A stretch of DNA of 64,000 bases from assembly GCA_020740775.1 (NCBI GenBank), contig JAHEWK010000001.1:806001-870000 (forward strand), in the 5' to 3' direction. The DNA is from Ilyonectria destructans (Eukaryota; Ascomycota; Sordariomycetes; Hypocreales; Nectriaceae). Shown in pieces: positions 1 to 11,247 of the stretch; the first letter of the stretch is position 1; every line of letters begins with the position of its first letter. The position numbers and the translations under genes are program-made. The notes below the pieces were generated by a model that saw only the letters and a list, made by a program, of their open reading frames with translations, had not been told where the DNA came from and did no database searches.

Positions 1-422
1 TCAATGCCCGCGGACCGTTCCTCATGACGCAGAACGTGCTCCCCCACCTCACACGCGGAAGCGGCCGCATCGTCAACATCTGTTCCGTGAGCGCCCGCGG
101 GCCGCCGCCGCTGCAGACCATCTACGCCGGCACCAAGGGCATGGTCGACAGCTTCACGCGTTGCTGGGCCAAGGAGCTGCCGCCGAAATATGGCTGCACC
201 GTCAACGCCGTGTCGCCCGGCCCGACCATGACCGAGGGCTTCCTGGCGGCCGGCGAGGAGGCCATGAAGGTGCTGCAGCCGACCATTGATGCGACGCCAG
301 CCGGGAAGCGCATGGGCAAGCCGGAGGAGGTGGCCTACGCCGTGGCCTTTTTGTGCGAGGAGCGGGCCGGGTGGGTGAATGGGACGCACATTTTCGTCAA
401 CGGAGGGTTGTACGTGGATTAG
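1..422 (+). CDS. Short-chain dehydrogenase/reductase (SDR), 3' part only
   Basis: The window opens inside this gene; the reading frame is open from base 3 to the TAG at 420-422. About 139 C-terminal residues are visible. They contain the SDR landmarks in order: an NARGPF stretch, the substrate-binding SVSA strand, the catalytic YxxxK (YAGTK), the NAVSPGP motif after strand 6, and the FVNGG end of the Rossmann fold. The protein is therefore a classical NAD(P)-dependent oxidoreductase; the TGxxxGxG cofactor motif lies left of the window. It is on the same strand as the histidinol-dehydrogenase-like gene, 372 bp upstream of it, so the two may act on one pathway. The substrate cannot be read from the sequence. 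The family call is secure. Confidence 0.9.
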   Translation, partial: NARGPFLMTQNVLPHLTRGSGRIVNICSVSARGPPPLQTIYAGTKGMVDSFTRCWAKELPPKYGCTVNAVSPGPTMTEGFLAAGEEAMKVLQPTIDATPAGKRMGKPEEVAYAVAFLCEERAGWVNGTHIFVNGGLYVD

Positions 423-794
423 ACGAGCAGATGATGATTGGATTGTTTGCATTGAGAGTAGTACAGATAGTTACACATACACAATACCACAATAAACAAT
501 TACGACTGCTTTCACTAGCCCTCCACTCTCCGGCCGTCATGTTGATTCTCCCCCACTCGCCCCGGGACCAGCAACACTCCCGACCGGCTTCGCTCCCGGC
601 AGTCGTGATTACTGCCACCCGACTGCAACTCGTGACGCTTTCAATCCGTAATCTTCCTGCAGTCGGATCCCAGTGAAGCAATCGTCACGATACAACAACA
701 TATATAGTCTCGGCAATGGAACAGAGGCCTCAATCCCTATCCACTAATCCACCACGCCGCATCTCCCAGCAGCAACACCCACACCACCGACACA
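423..794. other. Intergenic region upstream of the histidinol-dehydrogenase-like gene
   Basis: There is no coding signal. A TATA-like stretch (atatatag near 700-707) lies about 90 bp upstream of the start codon, and a CA-rich leader of about 40 bp precedes the ATG, as is usual for filamentous fungal promoters. Confidence 0.4.
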
Positions 795-2234
795 ATGCCT
801 CGCACGTATCTTAAGAAAGCCACTCCCCCCGTGAAGCCCGCCAGCGGCTCCGCGGCCGACGTGCCAACCATCGTCAAGGGCGCCATCGACACCATCCGCG
901 CCGAGGGCGATGCCGCCGTGCGCCGGTACAGCGAAAAGTTCGACAAGTGGACGCCGCAGTCGTTCAAGCTGTCCGAGTCGGAGATCCAATATGCCATCTC
1001 CCAGGTGCCGGCCCAGGTTATCGAGGACATCAAGACGGTCCAGGCCAACGTCCGCAAGTTTGCTGTTGCGCAGAAGGACTCCATCAAGGACTTTGAGCTG
1101 GAGATGGCCCCGGGTGTCATCCTGGGACAGCGAAACAACCCGATTGAGTCGGTCGGCGCGTAAGAAACCCGGTATCCGTCGTCTCCAATATGCAGCTAAT
1201 TTTTACATGCAGATACATTCCTGGAGGCCGATACGCTCTGCTCGCCTCGGCGCACATGACCATTCTCACGGCCAAGGTCGCCGGAGTCCCGAATGTCATC
1301 GGCTGCACCCCTCCCGCGGCCGGCAAGATCCCCAACGCAACCGTCGCCGCCATGCATCTCGCTGGTGCCGACGAGATCTTCATCCTTGGTGGTATCCAGG
1401 CCGTCGCCGCCATGGCCGTAGGCACCGAGACCATCCGCAAGGTTGACTTCATCGCCGGGCCTGGAAATGCCTTTGTGGCCGAGGCAAAACGGCAACTATA
1501 TGGCGAGATTGGCATTGATCTCTTCGCCGGGCCTACCGAGGTCCTGCTCGTCGCCGACGAGACGGCGGACCCTTTCATGTGCGCCACGGATCTACTCTCG
1601 CAGGCCGAGCATGGCCCAGACAGCCCTGCCATCCTCATCACCACATCTGCAGAGGTCGGAAAGAAGACCATCGAGCTCTGCGGAGAGCTTCTCAAGACTC
1701 TAGTAACAGCTCCCATTGCAAGTGTTTCTTGGGGAGAACTCGGAGAGGTGATAGTGGCCGATTCCATTGATGAAGCCTACAAGATCGCCGACGAGTTCGC
1801 GTCCGAGCATGTTCAAATTCTCACAAAGAACCCGAGGGACGCGCTGGAGAAGATGCAGCACTACGGTGCCTTGTTCTTGGGTCCCATGACCTGCGTATCA
1901 TATGGTGACAAGGTAAGTCCAATTCTCCCCTTCACAAGACCCGCAGCTAATCTCAAGCAAGTGCATCGGAACCAACCACGTTCTGCCCACCCGCGGCGCT
2001 TCTAGATACACCGGTGGACTGTGGGTAGGCAAGTTCCTCAGGACAGTCACCTACCAAGAGGTTCGCAATGGCGAGGAGTCCGGAAAGCTGGGTCAGCTGT
2101 GCGGTCGCGCTGCGAGAGTGGAACAGTTCGAAGGCCATGCGCGATCGGGAGATTTGCGCGCGAATATGTTCTTGAATGATGGGTTCGAGTGGATAACCAA
2201 GGGCAGGGAAAGTAAGGCATCTTCCAAGATCTAA
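795..2234 (+). CDS. Stand-alone histidinol dehydrogenase family protein
   Basis: The exons are 795-1159, 1213-1912 and 1962-2234, giving 445 residues in one continuous frame (introns gtaaga...cag and gtaagt...aag). This is close to the usual 430-residue family length. The zinc ligands of the family are all present: Gln252 and His255 in SQAEHG, Asp354 in GDK before GTNHVLPT, and His414 in EGHARS. The SEHVQI motif holds the catalytic Glu-His pair. These correspond to Q259, H262, D360 and H419 of the E. coli enzyme. Fungal histidine synthesis normally uses a HIS4-type trifunctional protein, so a separate single-domain enzyme probably has another substrate. An example is dihydroxypropanesulfonate, oxidised by the related bacterial HpsN. 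The upstream SDR on the same strand fits a two-step alcohol oxidation. Fold and metal site are seen; the substrate is inference. Confidence 0.85.
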
Positions 2235-3768
2235 TAATCTTCAGTAGTTAGTATAGATTTCTAGAATGTAGATCAGTTGGGCATAATTTATCAATATTCT
2301 GCTACTTGGGGTCACCTGGAAGCAGGCCATCCGGGAATGTCACATATGATATAGGCCTCAGTTACACTACGCATTAGCGGAGTTTTCATTCCACTTTTGC
2401 CGTGGCCGTCAATGCGATAGGGAATAACGACATGATATCGATTCAACGCCTTAAAAGATTGAAAACAATGCATATTAGCCACTTTAGCAAAATTTGGGGC
2501 AGATGTCTTCAAATATCATCCCGTTGGATAGAGGTGATGTAGCAGGCAGATCTAACTGTCTCTGGAGCTCAACCTATATTACAGCCCACGTTAAGTCTCC
2601 GGGCAGTTAAACCTTTTAATGGATGGATTTTTTTTGATATATTTATTTATTTATTTAGTATACACTATTCTACCTATGTCTAGGCCTATAGAACTCCTAC
2701 ATCTAATTCAGCAGGGAAAAACCTGATAGCTATTTCTAGCTCTAAGATGAAAACCTCGCTGCGGTTTCGCTCTGCTACCCCTAGGGGCTCCGCATCGTCG
2801 TCGGGTCTGTGCTAGTGATCTCGTCACCAGCCTTATCCAGGTTTACAGGTGTGCATTTGCCCTTCGTCTGGCCCAGCGGCCTCTGGGTCGTAGAGGCGCT
2901 GTCGGGCGGTCTCTTCGGGGTCGCAGCGGCCAGGACTGGACCCCTGTATCTCCTTTTTCCCTTCCGATTGTTCTGGTCTCGTGTGGGATCGCAGCGGTCT
3001 CGTCGCGGCCCCCTCGGGGATCCAGCCGCTCTGTAATTCCTCCGTACGGCTGATTGACTGTGCGATGTCCCCCCGGCCGTCGCCAGCTGTGCCGGGTCGG
3101 CTTTTTTTTTTTTTTTTTTTTTTTTTGATATAAAACATAACTGTTACTTGATTAAAGTGCCTTCGTATTGTCTGTCTTTTTCACGGCCCATGCCAAGGCC
3201 GACCGGCGGATAACGCAAGGGACGTGACTCCATCAACCTTTCTTCTTTTTGCATGCCAATTACGGAAACATCACCATAGACCACAGTCCTATGCTCCTGA
3301 GCCATCAGCACACATTCTTACGCAGGACTATCTTTTATATACATTACCGAACCCGTAATTTAAGTTGCTCACTGCCACGCTCAAATCCACTTCATCATGA
3401 GTATCACGTGCATCCTACCCTCCACTAACCATTGAAATATGAACCGGATCATCACTACACTTGCTAACAGTTAGACAGTATAACATATATTACTTAATAA
3501 GATGTTGTAACATATCAGATTGTTCACTATACGTTTTCTCACGGACTGTCTCATCTCTTTTGTGTAAATATTGTTCTTTGGTAGATGCAAAAGCCTACCT
3601 CAATCAACAAACTTTGTATTAGAAAGGTTCAAATAACAGCAATAGAGAGAACATCGGATTATTCCCCAGAAGAATAAAAACTAATAATTGCAACTAAGAA
3701 GACTCAATATAGCCGACTCGATCCGCGCTCTGCATTTAGGATGCCATCTAGGCCTATCGTGTCTTGCC
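2235..3768. other. Long intergenic stretch with a GC-rich patch and a poly-T tract
   Basis: No credible gene is visible. AT-rich sequence flanks a GC-rich block at about 2740-3100, which ends in a poly-T run at about 3103-3126. The string ttttttttgatata occurs both at about 2628 and directly after the poly-T run, so the block may be a repeat remnant with similar edges. No reverse transcriptase, transposase or terminal inverted repeat could be recognised. Confidence 0.35.
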
Positions 3769-4772
3769 TTATTCCTCGTCTTCCAGCTCCCAGTTGATAG
3801 CCTGCTCCACGACTGATTCCAATTTATGTACGTCATGCCATGTTACCGCAGCCCTGAAAGCGTTGTATAAACCGTAGGATAGTGTGGGAATATTGAGGAT
3901 GTTGATCCAAGGAATCGACAGGGAGTGGAGTCCAGACCTGGGGTTGCGCAAATGTCAGTCGAGAAACTCAAATAAATTCTCCACAATCAATCTGCAATAG
4001 TAAAACAGTTACTCCAGGACATCAAACAAACTCACAATCCAAATGCAAGAGACCCTGAAATACCCAGAGACGTTAGGGCTTCCTTTCGCTCTAGCCTTAT
4101 CCCCTCAAGCAGGACGTTTGACTCGAAGATGAGCCGATCTCTAACGGTGATCAAGCACCAGAAGTCTGGAGGAGGGGCAGTTGGCCCGCTCTCCATAATC
4201 TCTATATCGTTTGTTCTGGTGAGAAAAGGTACCGTAATAGACTAAGATGATTTGCTAGGGTAAGGGATGATGGTACCTAGGCCACTGAGAAGATCCCTCG
4301 GTTCGATGCCCGATTCTCGCACCTTGCGAAGGTATCGTAGGTACTGGTCCTTCTGAAAGTTTACGGACCTTCGGCATGCCTCCAGATTTACTCCGGCGTC
4401 CTTGGACTCGGAATCGATGAAGTTGGTTTCGTTGCCGAGACGCCCCTCCACCCCTAAGGCCCAACTTGGAGAGCTGGAAGCTGACTGCACTAGTCGGGAT
4501 GGCGCGAGTTCACGGCCATGAATATCCAACTTGGAAGCAGAAGGCTGTCTGGCGACTTGATCGATCCCGTCGTCGTGCTCCATGTGTAGCGATTGGTATT
4601 TCAGCTGAAGGGTTGAAGAACTCTGCACCATGAAAGGCTTTTTGATGGCAACTCTTTTGTCCCAACTATGACGCTTCGGTTGTCACCAAGAGATCAAAGT
4701 AGATAAGGGAGAGGCAAATTCCTACCCAAACCAGGTATCCTCTGGGTCAGGAGGGGAAATCTCGTTGGACAT
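3769..4772 (-). CDS. Unrecognised protein with a hydrophobic C-terminal segment
   Basis: The gene was assembled from four exons on the minus strand: 4726-4772, 4277-4665, 4036-4201 and 3769-3937. All splice phases agree (donors gtagga, gtacca, gtgagt) and the product is 256 residues. The start is the only ATG opening the first exon (MSNEISPP). The N-terminal half is polar and Ser-rich. Residues about 105-130 are basic and probably helical. Residues about 190-230 are hydrophobic and Gly/Ser/Leu-rich (SLGISGSLAFGL onward), long enough for a membrane hairpin. The end is acidic (ELEDEE). I do not recognise the family. It is divergent from the next gene, which also has hydrophobic Gly-rich segments, with 542 bp between the start codons. 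Joint regulation or a common membrane role is possible but inferred. Confidence 0.65.
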
Positions 4773-5314
4773 GTCAAACAGAGAGCTAAAGGCGGTGACC
4801 GACTCTTCTGTTGGTCCCGCGGGAGGGCCGGTCACTTATTTGCACATTAGGCATGCCAGCTGTCAGCTTCCTAGTAGCCGGCCCAACCAGCTCCCATTAT
4901 GAGAACTCACCGCCCGCAGCCAGCCTCGTGATGCGCCTCGGACTCCCTTGATACGCTGCCACCCCCACCTTTGGTGCACTCATTTCCCAAAGTAGATGTG
5001 CAACATTGTACTAAATTATGGCAAACTGTGATTGGACTAGTTGACCAGCCACTGAGTAATCCAAGTCTGCGGGAGTCCACTGTTGTAGGGAATCTATGCA
5101 GTCAGATACGCACTATGGGGGGCTCAAAAACTACATCATATGCAGGAGGAACGAGTCACACGGGGGGGGCCACTTTTGAGGCCACCTTGGTACGGAAGAG
5201 AGCGGTAGAAGATCAGGCTGGGGTGTTCAAGTTTCAGCATATACTCATAAGACCTTTGGGATACCCCTCTGGGATCGTTCTTAGCCCATCAAGTGCAATG
5301 CCAGCTTCTTTTCC
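4773..5314. promoter_or_regulatory. Shared divergent promoter region of the two unrecognised genes
   Basis: This is the 542-bp gap between the two opposed start codons. An open frame at 4971-5333 crosses it but has no recognisable domain and overlaps the start of the downstream gene in another frame. I treat the gap as regulatory sequence. No specific operator was identified. Confidence 0.4.
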
Positions 5315-7385
5315 ATGGCTAGTGAATCCTTAGTTTCCCTCGGTGGTGATACTGCCATCGAGCAACGGGAACCATCTATATCTAGCCTACCAAGCACCCA
5401 TGTTACTATCATACAATGTTACGCCAAGGGAAGGCCTGCTCCGTTGAATGCCAATGAGGATTTTGCTACATTCCTCGCCAGGAAGGTCCGAGAGCGAAGT
5501 CACAAGTGGCGGTTTTCCCCAGAAGCACTTCCGACAACCCACAAGGCTCATCTAGACATCTTTCTGGTCCAGGTATGACTAATATTAGCCGATTGATTTC
5601 TCCGCAAAGCCAGGGTAGGGCGGTATTGATCAAAGTGTTATAGGCCCGCGCCGAACTTGCAGCTAACGACAGTGAGGCGGATGAACACTTCCAGGACCTC
5701 CGAGCGATCATTGATGACGAAATCTCTGGTTTCTTTGAAGCCGAAAACACAAAACCGCTCTTAATACTCTTTTTAGCACCTAGAGCGGAGGACGAGAGGC
5801 CTAAAAGCTTTACTGGAGCAAAGCTGCTGGGTGGATTCACAGGCGCTGGCAAGGACAGCAGTAGCATCGCAAGAGGTGAGCCTGACATTACGGAGGCAAT
5901 GCTAGAGCCGTAAGTTTCCCGGTTTAGTACTTCTCACAAAAGATATTACAATATCTTGTGATCGAAAGTCTTTATAATATATCTGAAAGCATATATCTTC
6001 ATCTTGCTAACCTGCAGTTTGGTTCCCCTTGGCAGACTCACCACCGCCTGTGGAATCGGTCTGGCGGTATACGGTGCCCTCAAATTAGGTAATTATCTAA
6101 TGCCAGAGGCCAGTAGTACCCCTGAAACTGCCAAAACTTGTGGAGATCCCCAACTTCTGCCGCCCACGAAATCAAGCGAAACCATAAAAGAATCGGCTAC
6201 GAAGGTCAAAGATGACTTCGAGGTGGCCTCAGGATACGTAAGATAATCTTTTCCATTCAAACCCCTCCTCTATAGCCCTTCTAAATAGAGACTTTAGGTG
6301 AAGCTTGTTGAGCAAGCATCGGTTGTCCCCTTCAAGGAAAACAATGTTGAGTCGATTGCGCAAGGAAGACTCCAGCTTCGGAAGAGTTGCTCTCAGGCGA
6401 AAGAAGACCTCGACGATTTCAATGAGACCATGAACGCCCTGTTCTCATCAAACAACACTTACAGTAAGCCAATATGTTAATTTCCTTCTGCTTAATAGCT
6501 CAGGGGGATGTTCCGTCTGAGACTCTTCTCTCGAGTCTTGGACTGCAGCTCTCACGCCGCACTCTGACTAGCTTTCTTCCGTCACGAATCATCAATAAAT
6601 ACTTCTGAAGTATAGTGAGCTGTTTATGATATTAGCAGTAAGAAAGTTAGATGATGTTGACCCTCCTCCAGGCAATACCGATATTACTCTGTCGACTCAG
6701 GAGAACATTGAAGTCGCCGAGCTCCTGATGAAACTTTCCAACTCAATGCAGAAGAACAAGGAATCTCTGGACGGACTGATTCCCCTACTTGACAAAAAGT
6801 ACTCTAAGCAAAAGAAGTACTCACATGGAGTCACTGCCGGCGTTGCTGGTTGTGCAGCCTTATACGTGGCAGCGGTATGGGCAGCTACGGCAGTGGTTCT
6901 CCCTGCCGCTGTGCCCTTTTGGGGCGCCAATTGGATTCTCGGTCACGGTATGGCATCGTTGTGGATCGGTGGCACGGGTACCGTGACGGCTGGTGTTTGC
7001 GGCAGCATGTCGTATTCCAATAGTGAGCAGTGCAAGATGAGAGATGATGGTATGTCCGCGATCTAACCCTTCACATCAACGCGGGGCTTTCAAGAACCTG
7101 TGTCTTAATACTAACAGGTGGCGATCAGTACGTGTCAACGAAGTCAGGTTCAGGAAAGCGAGAAACCAATTCCTGCTCTGGCTCGTTATTGACCTGATTG
7201 GAGAGGAGCAACCTCAGTGCGTCAAGTCCTCCATGGATTTGCCTGATATATACAAAAAGATGGGAATTCAGACTGACCTGGTCGTCGTCAAAGCCTATCG
7301 AAGAGGAGCAATAAAGACGGCATGGGAAGAGCTCTCTCACGCAGCTACACAATACTTGGGCAGTTGTGACAAATTAATAAGCTAG
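5315..7385 (+). CDS. Unrecognised multi-segment membrane protein
   Basis: Six exons give 525 residues with consistent phase: 5315-5572, 5644-5909, 6018-6237, 6298-6463, 6639-7049 and 7129-7385. The acceptor of exon 5 is a tandem TAG-CAG, so one residue may vary. The last acceptor was chosen because only it keeps the long final open frame. The N-terminal 170 residues are polar. A hydrophobic Gly-rich segment lies at about 183-201. A charged, probably coiled region follows at about 205-360. A second Ala/Gly-rich hydrophobic stretch of about 65 residues at 366-430 looks like two or three membrane passes. The basic tail has a LLWLVIDL patch. No catalytic motif is visible and I recognise no family. 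It is divergent from the 256-residue gene. A membrane-active or pore-like role can be imagined from composition alone. Confidence 0.65.
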
Positions 7386-7935
7386 TGAAAAATGGTCGAG
7401 CGTATTGACAGGACAGTGAGCATTTTAGTATAGCTCTTTAGTTATAAATTCGAGCGTATTCTAAGTTAATACTCCAGTGACTTACTCCACGCGACCATTC
7501 TGGTATTCGCAGCATAGTATTCCCATGACCACTCTATGGGACTCGGCAGGTATGGTAGCTTGAATCTTGCACTTGCCATTGCTAGGAATTGTTCCTGTGC
7601 TGCCTATAGAAAAAAACACCGTTACCTTGAGAAATAACAAGACAAAATACAACTAATGTAACGATCACGTTCACTCTCAGAGGGTCAGTACAGGGTAAGC
7701 GAGGTGCACGAGCTTATGGCATCATTTAGTAAATGGTTTGATCAGACTGTGCTAAGAGTACTGGCTAGCTGTTTTATCTATTTTGCTCATTTCCCTCATG
7801 TTTAGTCTCTCTTCGCTTTCTGATTCTACGGTCACTATGGTGCAAAGCATACATCTGGGTTCGGATTCAATTTCGCTATGCTAACATGCTGTATCTTTTC
7901 ACGATAGAATTTAAAACCGCCACAAGGTTCTGCAA
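7386..7935. other. Intergenic, convergent gene ends
   Basis: This is AT-rich sequence between the 3' ends of the unrecognised membrane-protein gene and the amidase gene. I see no gene, repeat or RNA in it. Confidence 0.5.
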
Positions 7936-9883
7936 CTAAAGATGGGAAGATGCTTCAATGGGTCTAATATCCTTGTCAATAATGCGCATCGCATTCAGAC
8001 ACTCCTCATCGCGAAACCGAGGTGCAATAATTTGAAGGGTGCAAGGAGCACCGTGCATCACTTCTGGGTCATCTGTTTTATGTTAGAAAAGGTCTCGTTG
8101 AATAATCTTTGGACCGGTGACTTACAATCGGCATCGAAGACAGCTGTAGCCTTCTGGAAGTCGGGATCGCTATCCTTGGACGCATTGCCGAAGGGGATAA
8201 TACCAGCAGGGTACTGTAGGGCTGGTCAGCAATGTCCCAAATGTCTTGACAGGTGAGAAATACGTTAAGAACGTTCCACATCAGCGTGTAAACGGGGTTT
8301 CCATAGGTGTCGTGGGGAACAGCAGTGGTAGCCGCGCCAGGAGCCAACACCACGTCCAGGTCGTTCTCGACCCAGACTTCCTGCCATGACTCGACATAAG
8401 AGTCACGGACCTCGTTCAGGTCGGAGAATTGACGCGGGATATCTAGCTCTGGCGAAACCGGCAGCGGGGCGTTGGTAAAGGGATGCACAAGCCTTGCAAC
8501 AGATGCCACGAGCGGCTCGCCGACTTGCTTGGAGATGACATCAGGGGGAGGGCCCATCATGCTGAAATATTGGAATCCGATTCTCGCACCAAATCCAGCG
8601 CTTCGCTTCGGGTCAGCGGGTAGGTGTACGATCTTGTGACCGGCCTTTTCGAGAGCTGCAGCTGCATTTGCCAACGCTCGCTTCACCGGTGGGTGGAGAG
8701 GATAATCAGGATCCTCGGCCATAACGCCAACAACCAACGCACCGTCCTTGGTAGACTCCGCCGCCCTCCAGGGGATATCAATGGCGGTGGAATCATACCG
8801 CCACGGCCTCTGTCCCAGTACAACCTTCATGAAGGTAGCAAGATCCTCAACAGAGTTGGCCATCGGACCCGCTACAGGAATGACGCCAGGCAGGCTCGTC
8901 TTGGGAAAAGGGTACTCGGCCTGGCCGGAAAACGGGATGCGATCTGCGGTAGGCTTGAAGCCATAGATACCACAGCATACAGAGGGGATTCGGATGGAGC
9001 CAGCAATGTCACTTCCGACACCGAGGACAGATCCTCGGAAGGCCAACAGAGAACCCTCGCCTCCGGTAGAACCTCCAGCGGTAAGCTTGGTGTTGTGGGG
9101 GTTAAGAGTTCGTCCGAAGATGTTGTTCTCAGAGTCGGCCGTCTAATGACGCGTAAGTAATTTGAACATATCTGATATGTGGAGGGTAGAAAATGACTTA
9201 CCATCATGGTTTGGGGCAAGTTGGTCTTGCAATACAGAACCGCACCAGCGTCAAGAAGCATCTTTACGAGGGGTGCGTTGGTGGTTGGAACAGGGCGCCT
9301 CAGAAACTCGATATATCCAACAGTGGCGTGCTTCCCTTCCACAGTGTAGGAGTCCTGTATTGTTAGCCAAAGGTCGCATTTGGTTTCGTTGGGACTATCT
9401 TACCTTGAGGCTGATGGGCAAGCCGTGCAGGGGGCCAACGGGCTTTCCAGTCTCCTTCAACTGCTTGTCGAGATACCGGGCCCGTTCTAGACCCTCCTCG
9501 AAGAAGATTTCGGTCAGACATGATGTCTAGAACGTTAGTCCATGCGTATGAGAATGGCTTCAACGAACACGTACCAATTGCTGAGCAAGACCGGCCCGCT
9601 TGCAGAACGCTTCCACCACTTCCTCGGAACTGAGCTCCTGGGCAGCCAGCTTTTCCAAGAGTGCCGTGGCTGTGAACTTCTCGGTTATGTTGAGCTCATT
9701 CTCAGACAAAAGCCCTGACTTTCGAGCGACATCAAGCTCGACAAGCCTCCCCTCTGTTGGGGCACCAGCATTCTTCAACTCGCTTAGTTGTTCAGCACTC
9801 AGTGTCCACTTGGCCGGGATGGCCTCTTGCTGCTTAGCACGGTGTGCGGCCGCAACGACCTCCCAACTGGCAGTCGTCGTCAT
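7936..9883 (-). CDS. Amidase (amidase-signature, fungal acetamidase-like)
   Basis: Six exons on the minus strand give 562 residues in frame: 9575-9883, 9404-9526, 9202-9354, 8264-9142, 8126-8213 and 7936-8072. This matches the fungal acetamidase family length of about 550. The Ser-cisSer-Lys catalytic triad is visible: Lys144 in ISLKD, Ser220 in GGSTGGEG, and nucleophile Ser244 in DIAGSIRIP. Amidases of this type hydrolyse primary amides or nitrile-derived amides to a carboxylate and ammonia in the cytosol. The gene is divergent from the DUF3237 gene 515 bp away and close to a transporter, a regulator and an amino-acid permease, which suits nitrogen scavenging. No secretion signal is present. 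The family is certain; the natural amide is not known. Confidence 0.93.
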
Positions 9884-10398
9884 GATTGGAAAATAAGAGT
9901 GGGAAATAAATTGGGGCGCGCGTGGGATATCTCAACGGGATGCAGGAGAGATGATAGAGGAGGCCTGACAGCGACAGCGCCTTGGAACTAGCTATTATAT
10001 GGGCTACTCCGATCTGCCGGAACCGTTGGCCGTCCCGAGGTCCCCACCAAACAGCTGTCTGTTATCGTTGGACGCTGTGGTGGATAATTCGGTGTGTTCC
10101 CTGTCATGTTAATGCGGGAGACGGCGCGAGTAATGCCCTGATCTGGAAGGTGGAGGCGCGATCCGCATGGGTCGGTCGGGTGGGCAGATGAATTTGAAGG
10201 CTATCTCGAGCTAACATCTGGGGAAATGCATGCACGGCGTATTCCAAAGCGTCGGGTGGATGTTAGTAGCTTCGGCTGGGCTATTAACATCCACATGGAG
10301 AATAAATATGCGACATCCCATCGCCCTCAAAACCTTGCCCGCAACTTCCGACAGGCGATAGTCTTATTCATATTACTTCAACACCACGCCAGCTATCA
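9884..10398. promoter_or_regulatory. Divergent promoter between amidase and DUF3237 genes
   Basis: This 515-bp gap separates two opposed start codons. Several GATA-type hexamers are expected and seen in such regions, but no arrangement here is distinctive. No gene is present. Confidence 0.4.
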
Positions 10399-11041
10399 AT
10401 GGAGGCGCATGACCACGTACCCTCGCCGGGCAATGCCTACTCCGCCCATGGTTCCGAGGTTCCGCCCATGAGGATGCCACACATGGAGTTTGTCTATCGC
10501 ATCATAGCCGACATGGACTCGGAAGGAATCTCGGAAATCCCTGGTGTTGACGGCACTAGTGTCAGCAGAATAGTGCTTCCAATTCAGGGCGGCTTCGTCA
10601 GCGGACCTCGGATCCAGGGCGTCATCGTTGAGAAGAGCGGGGCAGACTGGGCACAAGTAGTTAATCCTCAGAAGGCAAGTGTTGAGTTGCTACGGGACCT
10701 CGGCAAACAAGAGATTCCAACTAACACGTCACAAGGCCTTTTGGCGGCTCAACGCAAACTACACGCTGCGAACCAACGACGACTTTTACATCCTCGTCCA
10801 GGCCACGGGCATCTTCCGCAGTGGGCCTGGGGTTGCAAATGAGGTGGCGGACAAGAAGACGGTGTCTCAGGATGACGTCGAGTATTTTACAAACATCAAG
10901 TTTGAAGCGCCTGGCGGGAGTCCGTATGGTTGGATGAATGGTATTGTGGCAATGGGAGTCATGACGATGTGGGAGGGGAAACCAGTGATTGATTGCTACA
11001 GGTTGACAAACTTTCCGGGACAACTGGCCTTAGATGTGTAG
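10399..11041 (+). CDS. DUF3237 (UPF0311) family protein
   Basis: Two exons, 10399-10674 and 10736-11041, give 193 residues. The intron has a GC donor (AG|GCAAGT) and a normal acceptor (acaag); no GT donor keeps the frame. The product shows the DUF3237 pattern: EFVYRI near the start, the IPGVDGTSVSRIVLPIQGG strand pair, the GADW motif, RLNANYTLRTND, and a C-terminal YFTNIKFEAP followed by a Trp-containing turn. These are small beta-barrel proteins with no established reaction, often found beside catabolic enzymes. An alternative start at 10468 would remove 23 polar residues. Its divergent pairing with the amidase suggests a shared pathway. Confidence 0.85.
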
Positions 11042-11247
11042 AGATAGTAAAAGATGTATCAAGAGATATTTCATTTAGTATCAATTTGAAACTGTCGTAT
11101 TGAAAGAACATGATTATTGACACAGAACGTTGACTCGTCAGATCCAAAGTACTTTGATGAAGAGACTCTTCTGATTGCAATAATCCCCCACTTCATACAA
11201 CACTTGCAAAGTACTCTGATTCAAAACTAGAAAAACACCGCCAAGAC

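Noticed and set aside
2833..3138. Minus-strand open frame beginning with a run of lysines
   Set aside because: The lysines come from the poly-T tract and no domain is present.
4971..5333. 120-codon open frame upstream of the unknown membrane-protein gene
   Set aside because: It has no motif, overlaps the real start in another frame and lies in the divergent promoter.
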